Assembly: GCA_002405755.1 (NCBI GenBank)
Contig: DHMK01000038.1
Span: 11,034-51,068, forward strand
Length of the DNA: 40,035 nt
Reading direction: 5' to 3'
From: Clostridiales bacterium UBA4644
Lineage (GTDB): Bacteria; Bacillota; Clostridia; Oscillospirales; Butyricicoccaceae
Below are positions 1 to 6,857 of this stretch, one piece after another. Position numbers and translations under genes: made by a program. Each line of letters begins with the position of its first letter. The stretch's first letter is position 1. The notes beneath the pieces are model-generated. The model was not told the origin of the DNA, did no database searches, and was given only the letters and a program-made list of their open reading frames with translations.

Positions 1-52
1 CGCTAGCCTGTCACGCTAGAGGTCGTGGGTTCGAGCCCCATCTTGGTCGCCA
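1..52 (+). tRNA. tRNA-Asp (GTC), 3' part
   Basis: The window opens inside a tRNA. The anticodon arm is visible as a 5-bp stem CTAGC/GCTAG around the loop CTGTCAC, giving anticodon GTC (Asp). It is followed by the T arm (GTGGG, loop TTCGAGC, CCCAT), the 3' acceptor strand CTTGGTC, discriminator G and an encoded CCA ending at 52. The D arm and 5' acceptor strand lie outside the window. A G discriminator fits tRNA-Asp. The next tRNA starts four bases later, so both probably belong to one tRNA transcript. Confidence 0.9.
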
Positions 53-55
53 CTT

Positions 56-131
56 GCTGCTATAGCTCAGTTGGTAGAGCGCGTCATTGGTAATGACGAG
101 GTCACCAGTCCGACTCTGGTTAGCAGCTCCA
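56..131 (+). tRNA. tRNA-Thr (GGT)
   Basis: A complete cloverleaf is visible. Acceptor strands GCTGCTA (56-62) and TAGCAGC (121-127) pair fully. The D arm is GCTC-loop-GAGC. The anticodon stem CGTCA/TGACG encloses loop TTGGTAA, so the anticodon is GGT (Thr). The T stem is ACCAG/CTGGT with loop TCCGACT, a variant of the usual TTCGAAT-type loop. Discriminator T and an encoded CCA end the gene. It follows tRNA-Asp directly and is followed three bases later by a factor-independent terminator. Confidence 0.95.
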
Positions 132-133
132 GA

Positions 134-161
134 GGACCGCACCGTTGGTGCGGTCCTTTTT
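134..161 (+). terminator. Rho-independent terminator of the tRNA transcript
   Basis: A perfect 10-bp stem (134-143 with 147-156), a 3-nt loop and a run of five T. It sits just after the CCA end of tRNA-Thr. Confidence 0.92.
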
Positions 162-245
162 CTGTGTTTCCGGCGGCGTTTCTTCGGTCTGCGGCGGCCC
201 GGGCCAAAAGATCTTTTGTTTTCCCCCGGCGGACAGATTTTGCTA

Positions 246-274
246 TTGACCTGAAAGAACAGGTATAGTAAGAT
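246..274 (+). promoter_or_regulatory. Promoter for yitT-family gene
   Basis: TTGACC at 246-251, a 17-nt spacer and TAAGAT at 269-274. It lies about 60 bases before the start codon. A small hairpin (TGCCCGC/GCGGGCA, about 280-298) would sit at the start of the transcript. Assigned by eye from sigma-A-type consensus. Confidence 0.6.
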
Positions 275-331
275 AGATCTGCCCGCGTATGGCGGGCAAA
301 TACTGCAGAAGCATAAAGGGAGAGCAAACCC

Positions 332-1201
332 ATGAAAAAGCTGAAGGCCCTGCCCGTCCCGCCGCTGGTGCGGGAAGCCGCCGTGATGCTCTGGGCGAAT
401 ATCGTCCTGGCTGTGGCGGTGTTTTTCTTTCTGATGCCTAGCCACGCCTCCGTCAGCAGCATCGCCGGCGCAGCCATCGTCATCGCCAATTTCGTCCCGC
501 TGCAGGTCTCCGCCATTACGCTGATCCTCAACATCGCCCTGCTGATCCTCGGCTGGTTCACCTGCGGAAAGGAATTCGCCCTGAAAACGGCGGTGGCCTG
601 CATCGTGCTGCCCATACTGCTGGCCGTTCTGGAGCGGTGCTTTCCGGATTTCACCTCCCTCACCGGCAGCGCCGAGCTGGATGTGCTGTGCTACATTCTG
701 GTGGTGAGCTACGGCCTGAGCATCCTCTTCAACCGCAACGCCGCCTCCGGCGGACTGGATATCGTGGCCATGATCCTCCACAAATATCTCCATATGGATC
801 TCGGCAAGGCCATGTCCCTTTCCGGGATGTGCATCGCCCTTTCCTCCGCCCTGGCCTACGATTCCAAGACCGTGGTGCTCAGCGTTGTGGGCACCTATTT
901 CAACGGCATCGTGCTGGACCGCTTCATCTTCGGGCAAAATCTCAAGCGCCGGGTCTGCATCATCAGCCGGGAGGAGCAGAAGGTCCGGGACTTCATCCTG
1001 CGGGAGCTGCACAGCGGCGCCACGGAATATGAGAGCGTCGGCGCCTTTACCCGCGCGGTGCAGCGGGAGCTGATCACCATCGTCAACAACAGCGAATATC
1101 AGAAGCTCATGAGCTTTTTGAGCAAAACGGATCCCAACGCCTTCGTCACGGTCTACACCGTCTCCGATATCCGCTACCGGCCAAAGCCGCCCTTGGCGTA
1201 A
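332..1201 (+). CDS. YitT family membrane protein with C-terminal DUF2179 domain
   Basis: A 289-residue integral membrane protein. The N-terminal two thirds hold about five hydrophobic segments, including the family-typical region NRNAASGGLDIVA and the VVGTYFNGIVLDR stretch before the last helix. The C-terminal ~85 residues are a soluble DUF2179 domain (starting around RRVCIISREEQKV). This layout matches the YitT family, whose substrate is unknown; Bacillus genomes carry several paralogues. The start ATG has an AAGGGAGAG ribosome site about ten bases upstream. The gene stands alone between the tRNA terminator and the T-box promoter. Family assignment is firm; the cellular role is not known. 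Confidence 0.9.
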   Translation: MKKLKALPVPPLVREAAVMLWANIVLAVAVFFFLMPSHASVSSIAGAAIVIANFVPLQVSAITLILNIALLILGWFTCGKEFALKTAVACIVLPILLAVLERCFPDFTSLTGSAELDVLCYILVVSYGLSILFNRNAASGGLDIVAMILHKYLHMDLGKAMSLSGMCIALSSALAYDSKTVVLSVVGTYFNGIVLDRFIFGQNLKRRVCIISREEQKVRDFILRELHSGATEYESVGAFTRAVQRELITIVNNSEYQKLMSFLSKTDPNAFVTVYTVSDIRYRPKPPLA

Positions 1202-1244
1202 GCCCTTCGGCCGGAAAAATTGCGGAATTTTTTGAAATTTCCGC

Positions 1245-1273
1245 TTGACAAGCGGATCCTTTGGCGCTATAAT
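1245..1273 (+). promoter_or_regulatory. Consensus promoter for the T-box/trpB2 transcript
   Basis: TTGACA (1245-1250), a 17-nt spacer and TATAAT (1268-1273): an exact sigma-A consensus. The -35 box sits in the middle of a small dyad, CCGCTT (1241-1246) with AAGCGG (1250-1255). Transcription would start at about 1280, immediately before the T-box leader. Confidence 0.9.
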
Positions 1274-1280
1274 GTGCTAA

Positions 1281-1570
1281 ACCGTTGAGGAAGCGTGAGT
1301 AAGCGCTGACCCTGCTTTTCCAGAGAGCCGCGGACGGTGAGATCGCGGCAGAGCCAGACAGCGCCCAATGGACTTCTGAGGGCAACCGGAAACGGAGCGT
1401 TTTGCTCCGGAGTATGCGCGCCGGAGCTTGATCCTCCGTCAAAAAAGATCAGCGCATAGTTGTGCGCAGCGAGTGGGCGCGGCGGAAGGCCGCGTCAAGC
1501 CGGGTGGCACCGCAGGATCTGACCTCCTGTCCCAGCAAATGCTTATTTGTTGTGGGACGGGAGTTTTTTT
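1281..1570 (+). promoter_or_regulatory. T-box leader (probable tryptophan specificity)
   Basis: The leader carries the diagnostic T-box sequence GGGTGGCACCGC at 1502-1513, which pairs with the uncharged tRNA acceptor end. Stem I conserved elements lie upstream: the CAGAGAG bulge region at about 1321-1327 and the apical CGGTGAGA at about 1334-1341. A TGG triplet at 1369-1371, on the descending side of Stem I, is the likely specifier codon and fits the downstream tryptophan synthase gene. The leader ends in the terminator at 1523-1570. By family knowledge, uncharged tRNA-Trp would favour the antiterminator and switch the gene on when tryptophan is short. The T-box call is firm; the exact specifier position is read by eye. 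Confidence 0.9.
1523..1570 (+). terminator. T-box-controlled terminator
   Basis: The stem is formed by CTCCTGTCCCAGCAAA and TTTGTTGTGGGACGGGAG (1525-1563, one bulge), followed by seven T. It overlaps the 3' side of the T-box element, so terminator and antiterminator are mutually exclusive. Confidence 0.85.
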
Positions 1571-1598
1571 CGTCCCCAGAAAGAAAGGAGACACTACC

Positions 1599-2972
1599 AT
1601 GTCTGAACAAACCATCCCTTACAAGATCTATCTGCAGGAATCCGAGCTGCCCACCGCCTGGTACAATGTGCGGGCAGATATGAAAAACAAGCCCGCCCCG
1701 CTGCTGAACCCCGGCACCCACCAGCCCATGACCGCGCAGGATCTGGCCCCTGTCTTCTGCGACGAGCTGATCCGGCAGGAGCTGGACGACACCACGCCCT
1801 TCATCCCCATCCCGGAGGACATCCGGAATTTCTATAAGATGTATCGCCCCTCGCCGCTGGTGCGGGCCTATTGCCTGGAGGAAAAGCTTCAGACCCCCGC
1901 AAAGATCTATTATAAATTTGAGGGCAACAACACCTCCGGCTCCCACAAGCTGAACTCCGCCATCGCCCAGGCCTATTACGCCAAAAAGCAGGGCCTGAAG
2001 GGCGTTACCACCGAGACCGGCGCCGGCCAGTGGGGCACGGCCCTCTCCATGGCCTGCGCCTACTTCGGGCTGGACTGCAAGGTCTATATGGTCAAGGTCT
2101 CCTACGAGCAGAAGCCCTTCCGCCGGGAGGTCATGCGCACCTACGGCGCTTCCGTAACGCCCTCCCCCTCCATGGAGACCGCCGTGGGCCGCAAGATCCT
2201 AAAGGCCCATCCCGGCACCACCGGCAGCCTGGGCTGCGCCATCTCCGAGGCCGTTGAGGTGGCCACCACCACTCCCGGCTACCGCTATGTGCTGGGCAGC
2301 GTTCTGAACCAGGTCCTGCTGCATCAGAGCGTCATCGGTCTGGAGACCAAGGCGGCGCTGGACAAATACGGCGTCAAGCCGGACATCATCATCGGCTGCG
2401 CCGGCGGCGGCTCCAACCTGGGCGGCCTGATCGCCCCCTTCATGGGCCAAAAGCTCCGGGGCGAGGCCGATTACCGGATCATCGCCGTGGAGCCCGCCTC
2501 CTGCCCCAGCTTCACCCGGGGCAAGTTTGCCTATGACTTCTGCGACACCGGCATGGTCTGCCCGCTGGCCAAGATGTATACCCTGGGCAGCGGCTTCATC
2601 CCCGCGCCCAACCACGCCGGCGGCCTGCGCTACCACGGCATGAGCTCCACCCTGTCCCAGCTGTATCACGACGGCCTGATGGAGGCCACCTCCGTGCCCC
2701 AGACGGCAGTCTTTGAAGCGGCGGAGCAGTTCGCCCGGGTGGAGGGCATCCTGCCCGCGCCGGAGAGCAGCCACGCCATCCGCGTGGCCATCGACGAGGC
2801 CCTGAAGTGCAAGGAGACCGGCGAGGAAAAGACCATCGTCTTCGGTCTCACCGGCACCGGCTACTTCGATATGGTGGCCTACGAAAAGTTCAACGACGGC
2901 AAGATGAGCGACTATATCCCCTCCGACGAGGAGATCGCCGCCAGCCTGGCTCAGCTGCCCAAGATGGACTGA
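1599..2972 (+). CDS. trpB: Tryptophan synthase beta chain, TrpB2 type
   Basis: A 457-residue PLP enzyme of the TrpB2 (trpB_rel) subfamily, longer than classical TrpB (about 400). It joins indole and L-serine to make tryptophan. The PLP lysine is in SGSHKLNSA (K117). ETGAGQWGTALS and the phosphate-binding CAGGGSNLGG are both present, as is the TrpB2-typical N-terminal extension. The chosen ATG at 1599 has AAAGGAG eight bases upstream and follows the T-box terminator; an in-frame ATG at 1428 lies inside the leader and is not credible. No trpA or other trp gene is adjacent, so the enzyme may use free indole, consistent with a stand-alone Trp-sensing leader. A serine deaminase-like role is possible for this subfamily. 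Confidence 0.93.
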   Translation: MSEQTIPYKIYLQESELPTAWYNVRADMKNKPAPLLNPGTHQPMTAQDLAPVFCDELIRQELDDTTPFIPIPEDIRNFYKMYRPSPLVRAYCLEEKLQTPAKIYYKFEGNNTSGSHKLNSAIAQAYYAKKQGLKGVTTETGAGQWGTALSMACAYFGLDCKVYMVKVSYEQKPFRREVMRTYGASVTPSPSMETAVGRKILKAHPGTTGSLGCAISEAVEVATTTPGYRYVLGSVLNQVLLHQSVIGLETKAALDKYGVKPDIIIGCAGGGSNLGGLIAPFMGQKLRGEADYRIIAVEPASCPSFTRGKFAYDFCDTGMVCPLAKMYTLGSGFIPAPNHAGGLRYHGMSSTLSQLYHDGLMEATSVPQTAVFEAAEQFARVEGILPAPESSHAIRVAIDEALKCKETGEEKTIVFGLTGTGYFDMVAYEKFNDGKMSDYIPSDEEIAASLAQLPKMD

Positions 2973-2993
2973 GCCTTCTGAACAAACGCGCCG

Positions 2994-3031
2994 CGCCCCT
3001 GCAGCCGATCCGGTCTGCGGGGGCGTTTTTT
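2994..3031 (+). terminator. Terminator after trpB2
   Basis: A 10-bp GC-rich stem (2994-3003 with 3016-3025, one G-T pair), a 12-nt loop and a T6 tail. Confidence 0.88.
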
Positions 3032-3032
3032 C

Positions 3033-3062
3033 TTGCGCCGCCGGGCGCTGCTGTGCTATACT
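3033..3062 (+). promoter_or_regulatory. Probable promoter for the acyltransferase gene
   Basis: An extended -10 element TGCTATACT (TATACT at 3057-3062) with a weak TTGCGC at 3033-3038 and an 18-nt spacer. It lies right after the trpB2 terminator and about 40 bases before the next start. Confidence 0.5.
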
Positions 3063-3101
3063 GGAGCCAAGCGATCTGATGTGCGCACGGAGGGATGTCT
3101 C

Positions 3102-4115
3102 ATGGCGGAAAAGCCCCGCTCCTTTGACAGCGATATCGACCTGATGCGGCTGCTGGCCGCCTATTTTGTGGTGGTGATCCACGCCACCGGCGCCGTCACC
3201 CCCGGCAGCGTTCTGCTGACCTCGCTGGCCCGGTTTTCCGTGCCGCTGTTTGTGATCATCAGCGGCTATTTCCTGCTGCGCCGCCCGCCGGAGGGGCGGA
3301 CGCTGGCAAAAAGGATCCTTCGGCTGCTGGCGCTGATGCTCCTCTGGTCGGCGATCTATTACCTCTATTTCCGCCTGTGCGGCCAGCCCTACGGCGGACT
3401 GCGGGCCGCGGCGGTCTATCTGCTCACCCAGCCGGTCCACCTCTGGTATCTTTATGCCGCCGCCGCGCTCTATCTGTTTACGCCGGTCTTCTTCGTCTTT
3501 GCGGAAAACGCCGGCCGGCGGCTCTGGCAATATTGCCTTGCCCTGTGCTTTTTCTTCGGCGCGGTGGTGACCCTGCTGCTGCGCGCGGACTGCTTCCCAA
3601 CGCTGGCCCTCATCGTAGATAAAATGAAGGTCCCCTATCTGCTGGGCTTCCCCTTCCTCTACCTGCTGGGCGGCTATTTTTACCGGTTTCCCCTTTCGCC
3701 CCGGGCCCGGCGGCTGCTCTATCTGCTGGGCGTTCTGGGCGCGGCAGCCACGGCGGCGGCAGAATGGCTGCTCTGCCGCAGGACCGGCACGCTGGATCCC
3801 CTTCCCCTGAGCTTCTTCTCCCCCGGAGCGCTGCTGCCCGCCATGGCGATATTTACGGCGCTGCACGATGGCCTGCGCCGGCATCCCCTCTGGGGCGAAA
3901 GAAAAAAGGCCGCCCTCCACGAGGCCGCCTGCTGCACGCTGGGCGCCTATCTGGTCCATCCGCTGCTGCTGGACGTGCTGAAAACGCCGCTGCTGCTGGC
4001 ATCGCTGCCCCAGGGACCGGCGCTGGCCCTGCGGGCGCTGGCCGTTTATCTGGCGGCGCTGGCGCTGGTCTGGCTTTTCCGGCGGATCCCCGGCCTGCGC
4101 CGGCTGTGCGGCTGA
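3102..4115 (+). CDS. Acyltransferase-3 family membrane protein
   Basis: A 337-residue polytopic membrane protein with about ten hydrophobic segments. The N-terminus, FDSDIDLMRLLAAYFVVVIHATG, shows the family signature: a conserved Arg/Leu stretch and the proposed catalytic His in the first helix. An SxPLFVIISGYFLL stretch follows. The family (PF01757) transfers O-acyl groups, often acetyl, to cell-surface sugars or lipids; the acceptor here cannot be told. The start ATG at 3102 has GGAGGG eight bases upstream; an upstream in-frame ATG at 3033 overlaps the promoter. The gene appears monocistronic. The C-terminal half is unusually rich in Leu/Ala/Arg but keeps its hydrophobic periodicity. Confidence 0.85.
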   Translation: MAEKPRSFDSDIDLMRLLAAYFVVVIHATGAVTPGSVLLTSLARFSVPLFVIISGYFLLRRPPEGRTLAKRILRLLALMLLWSAIYYLYFRLCGQPYGGLRAAAVYLLTQPVHLWYLYAAAALYLFTPVFFVFAENAGRRLWQYCLALCFFFGAVVTLLLRADCFPTLALIVDKMKVPYLLGFPFLYLLGGYFYRFPLSPRARRLLYLLGVLGAAATAAAEWLLCRRTGTLDPLPLSFFSPGALLPAMAIFTALHDGLRRHPLWGERKKAALHEAACCTLGAYLVHPLLLDVLKTPLLLASLPQGPALALRALAVYLAALALVWLFRRIPGLRRLCG

Positions 4116-4158
4116 CGGCAGACCCAACGGATGACCCAGATGGCCCAATCGATACAGA

Positions 4159-4197
4159 ACGCCCCGGCGTTCTCCGTAAGGGGAGCGTCGGGGCGTC
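4159..4197 (+). other. Strong hairpin without a U tail, downstream of the acyltransferase gene
   Basis: A 17-bp inverted repeat (4159-4175 with 4181-4197) pairs throughout if G-U pairs are allowed in the RNA read from the plus strand. It has a short GTAAG loop. No T run follows on either strand; an A-rich stretch follows instead. It may act as an RNA 3'-end stabiliser or as a rho-dependent stop for the acyltransferase message. Confidence 0.5.
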
Positions 4198-4214
4198 TGC
4201 AAAAAAGAAAAAGA

Positions 4215-4368
4215 GAAAAAAAAGGAAACTGCTCAGTCTTCCCGTACCGGCAAGATGCCGATGCATCCGCGCAGCGGCAGGAGCCAGCCCTGCGCACGAC
4301 CGTTCGCCTATGCCCATCCGCTCTGCAAGGGGACCGGCGCCGATCGATGGATCTACCTCACCGTGTAC
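4215..4368 (-). ncRNA. Putative small structured RNA, unidentified
   Basis: A perfect consensus promoter on the minus strand (4375-4403) would start a transcript near 4368. About 125 bases later comes a short terminator-like hairpin (4224-4242, GGAA..TTCC with an ACT/AGT inner stem), followed on the minus strand by eight T (plus-strand A8 at 4216-4223). The predicted RNA of about 150 nt holds a self-complementary arm (GCGCAG/CTGCGC with an inner GGC/GCC) and a GATG..CAT/ATGCATC pairing around it. No convincing coding frame with a ribosome site was seen. The SRP RNA core sequence is absent. A 6S-type RNA is possible by size only. The class is unknown. Confidence 0.5.
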
Positions 4369-4374
4369 GTATAT

Positions 4375-4403
4375 ATTATAGTTCCGTTTGCGGCGTTTGT
4401 CAA
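4375..4403 (-). promoter_or_regulatory. Perfect consensus promoter on the minus strand
   Basis: On the minus strand, TTGACA (4403-4398), a 17-nt spacer and TATAAT (4380-4375). No minus-strand protein gene lies downstream, which is why a small RNA is proposed at 4215-4368. Confidence 0.85.
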
Positions 4404-4459
4404 CTCCCTGCGGAAAAACAGAAAAATTTAAAAATCAGGGTGAAAACTGTCGAAAAGCG

Positions 4460-4468
4460 TGCTATAAT
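4460..4468 (+). promoter_or_regulatory. Extended -10 promoter for phosphoglucomutase
   Basis: TGCTATAAT is an extended -10 element with a perfect TATAAT at 4463-4468. The -35 region (TGAAAA at 4441) is poor. It lies 50 bases before the start codon. Confidence 0.65.
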
Positions 4469-4520
4469 AGGCAATTATAATTGATATCGTATTTTTTTCA
4501 GGACAGAAAGGAGCGTTTTT

Positions 4521-6224
4521 ATGACGGACAGCAGCGCGGAATATCTTCGCTGGTCCCAGTCCCCGGCGCTCACCGCCCGGCAGCGGCAGGAGCTTTGCAG
4601 CCTGACGGACGCGGGCGAGATCCGGGATCGCTTTTATCGGACGCTGGAGTTCGGCACGGCCGGTCTCCGCGGGCTCATGGGCATGGGTCTCAACCGCATG
4701 AATGAATACATCATCCGTCAGGCCACGTTGGCCTTTGCCCGGGTCATCCTGCGCAGCGGCATGGCGGAAAAGGGCGTCTGCATCTGCTACGACTGCCGGA
4801 TCAATTCCCGCTTTTTCGCGGAGGAAGCGGCAAACGCCCTTCGCTGCAGCGGCATCCCGGTGCGGATGTTCCGCCAGTGCCGCCCAACGCCCCAGCTGAG
4901 CTTTGCGGTGCGTCATTTCGGCGCGGCGGCAGGCATCAACGTGACCGCCAGCCACAATCCCAAGGAATATAACGGCTATAAGGTCTACTGGCACGGCGGC
5001 GCGCAGCTGCCGCCGGAGCAGGCGGCGCTGGTGGCGGCGGAGATGGCGCAGCTCGATCCTCTCGCCCCCCGGCCGGAATGCGCCGCGCCTGCCCCCCTCA
5101 CCTGGCTGGAAGAGGATTTTGACCGGCTGTATATTGAGGCCGTCCTGCGGTGCGCCGTTGATCCTGCGCTGCTGCGGCAGGATCCCGCTTTTAAGGTTGT
5201 CTATTCCGCCTTCCACGGCGTGGGCGGCTTTATCACGCCCCGGGTCATGGAGGCCTGCGGCCTGCGGCACTTCATCCCCGTGCCGGAGCAGCTCCGGCCG
5301 GACGGGACCTTCCCCACGGTCATCAGCCCCAATCCGGAGGATCCCCGGGGCTTTGCCATGGCCATCGACCTGGCCCGGCGGGAAAACGCCGACTTCATCG
5401 TCGGCACCGACCCGGATTCCGACCGGGTGGGCATGGTGGTGCGGGACCGCAGCGGCGGCTATGTGCCCGTTTCCGGCAACCGCACCGGCGTTTTGCTGCT
5501 GAATTATCTTCTGGAGCACGGGGCGGAGCGGGGCGTTTTGCCCCGGGATCCCTGCCTGATCAAGACCATCGTCACCACGCCCCTGGCCCAGCAGATCGCG
5601 CAAGCCCACGGCGCTCGCTGCTTCAACACCTTCACCGGCTTCAAGTATATGGCGGAAAAGCTGGCGGAGCTGGAGCAGGAGGGCAAGTATCATTACATTC
5701 TGGCCTATGAGGAATCCTACGGCTACATGATCGGCGACCACGCCCGGGATAAGGACGGCGTCGTGGCCGCCATGCTGCTCTGCGAGATGGCCGCCTGGTA
5801 CCGCAGCCGCAGCATGACCGTTCTGGACGGGCTGGAGGAGATCGCCGCCCGCTTCGGCGGCTACGGCGAGCACACCCGCAACGTGATGCTGCCCGGAGAG
5901 GACGGCATGAACCGCATGGCCCATATCATGGCCGCCCTGCGGCAGCGGCCGCTGACGGAGTTCGGCGGCATTCCTGTTTCCGCCTGGCGGGACTACCTTT
6001 CCGGCCTGCGGCACACCCCGGCGGAGCAGCAGCCGCTGGAGCTTTCCGGCTCCAACGTGGTCTATTATGAGCTTTCCACCGGCGAAGCGCTGGTGATCCG
6101 CCCCTCTGGCACCGAGCCCAAGATCAAGATCTACGCCCTGATGCAGGGCGCTTCCATGGCGGAGGCCGACGCCCGGGCCGAGACCTGCGCCCAGGCAGCA
6201 GAGGCCGCCATCCTGGCGCTGTGA
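4521..6224 (+). CDS. pgcA: Phosphoglucomutase / phosphomannomutase (alpha-D-phosphohexomutase)
   Basis: A 567-residue enzyme that interconverts glucose-1-phosphate and glucose-6-phosphate (or the mannose equivalents), feeding cell-envelope sugar nucleotides and glycogen. All four family domains are seen: the FGTAGLRG entry motif near residue 43, the phosphoserine loop TASHNPKEYNGYK with S144 as the catalytic phosphoserine, the Mg-binding loop GTDPDSDRVG near residue 295, the sugar-binding EESYGY, and the phosphate-binding RPSGTEPKIK near the C-terminus. The length matches the long PgcA/PGM2-type subfamily of Gram-positives. The AGAAAGGAG ribosome site supports the ATG at 4521. The next gene follows after 28 bases and may be co-transcribed. 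Confidence 0.93.
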   Translation: MTDSSAEYLRWSQSPALTARQRQELCSLTDAGEIRDRFYRTLEFGTAGLRGLMGMGLNRMNEYIIRQATLAFARVILRSGMAEKGVCICYDCRINSRFFAEEAANALRCSGIPVRMFRQCRPTPQLSFAVRHFGAAAGINVTASHNPKEYNGYKVYWHGGAQLPPEQAALVAAEMAQLDPLAPRPECAAPAPLTWLEEDFDRLYIEAVLRCAVDPALLRQDPAFKVVYSAFHGVGGFITPRVMEACGLRHFIPVPEQLRPDGTFPTVISPNPEDPRGFAMAIDLARRENADFIVGTDPDSDRVGMVVRDRSGGYVPVSGNRTGVLLLNYLLEHGAERGVLPRDPCLIKTIVTTPLAQQIAQAHGARCFNTFTGFKYMAEKLAELEQEGKYHYILAYEESYGYMIGDHARDKDGVVAAMLLCEMAAWYRSRSMTVLDGLEEIAARFGGYGEHTRNVMLPGEDGMNRMAHIMAALRQRPLTEFGGIPVSAWRDYLSGLRHTPAEQQPLELSGSNVVYYELSTGEALVIRPSGTEPKIKIYALMQGASMAEADARAETCAQAAEAAILAL

Positions 6225-6252
6225 GTTTATCTGAGACCAAAGGAGATCCATC

Positions 6253-6813
6253 ATGAACGAAACGAATCCGACCCCCAAAAAGAAAAAGCTCCTGCTGCTG
6301 GCCGCCGTGGTCTGCGCGCTGGCCGTCCTCTGCCTGGTGCTGGCCTTTGCCATCCCTGCCTATACGGGCCGCTCCACCATTCAGGGCACGCTGCAGAGCT
6401 ATTACTCCGCCATGTATCTGGGCGAGGGCGGCATCGATGCCCTCATCGACTGCGTCATCCCGGAAAAGCAGCAAGCAACCTACCAGCGGCTGACGCTGGA
6501 CGGCACCAACTTCTCCGCCCTGGCCCGCTGGCAGGCAGAATGCCTCGGCGTGGTAGGAACCAATCCCACCCTGCATATCTCCATCCTGGAGGAAGCGGAG
6601 GACGGCCACAGCTATCTCTCCGCCGTGCAGGAGACCTATCCCACCGCGGAGGATTTTGCCCTGGTGGCCTTTCAGCTGGATCTGAAGGGCGACAGCGGCG
6701 AGGAATCCCTTACCGGCGCTGCTCCCATGCTGCTGCAGGGCCAGACCTGGTATGTCACCGGCGACACCATCGAGCTCAAGGTTATCGCCCGCACCAGCGA
6801 GCTGATGGACTGA
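6253..6813 (+). CDS. Membrane-anchored protein of unknown function
   Basis: A 186-residue protein with a short lysine-rich cytoplasmic N-terminus (PKKKK), one transmembrane segment at about residues 13-35, and an outward soluble domain of about 150 residues. The start of that domain (IQGTLQSYYSAMYLGEGG) resembles small NTF2-like or lipoprotein domains in which a helix is followed by a beta sheet, but no family could be named with confidence. The ATG has AAAGGAGA seven bases upstream. It sits 28 bases after pgcA. It has no lipobox and no cysteine-based anchor. The function is not known. Confidence 0.8.
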   Translation: MNETNPTPKKKKLLLLAAVVCALAVLCLVLAFAIPAYTGRSTIQGTLQSYYSAMYLGEGGIDALIDCVIPEKQQATYQRLTLDGTNFSALARWQAECLGVVGTNPTLHISILEEAEDGHSYLSAVQETYPTAEDFALVAFQLDLKGDSGEESLTGAAPMLLQGQTWYVTGDTIELKVIARTSELMD

Positions 6814-6828
6814 CGCGTCCGGGCATAT

Positions 6829-6842
6829 CTTATAATTATAAG
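6829..6842 (+). promoter_or_regulatory. Palindrome containing a -10 box before the aldo/keto reductase gene
   Basis: CTTATAATTATAAG is a perfect 14-bp palindrome that contains TATAAT (6831-6836) on the plus strand and, by symmetry, on the minus strand. It lies 15 bases before the start codon of the next gene, so a transcript from it would be nearly leaderless. No good -35 box is visible. It could be a promoter or an operator. Confidence 0.4.
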
Positions 6843-6857
6843 AAACAGGAGGACGCT

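Noticed and set aside
280..298. Hairpin in the yitT leader as a terminator or riboswitch
   Set aside because: Only a 7-bp stem without a T run and without any conserved aptamer sequence; probably incidental.
2199..4202. A 667-codon minus-strand frame over trpB2 and the acyltransferase gene
   Set aside because: It is Gln/Arg/Gly-rich low-complexity antisense of two real genes and spans a terminator and a promoter of the other strand.
4215..4368. Signal recognition particle RNA as the identity of the minus-strand RNA
   Set aside because: The conserved core (GGTCAGGTCCGGAAGGAAGCAGC-like) is absent on both strands.
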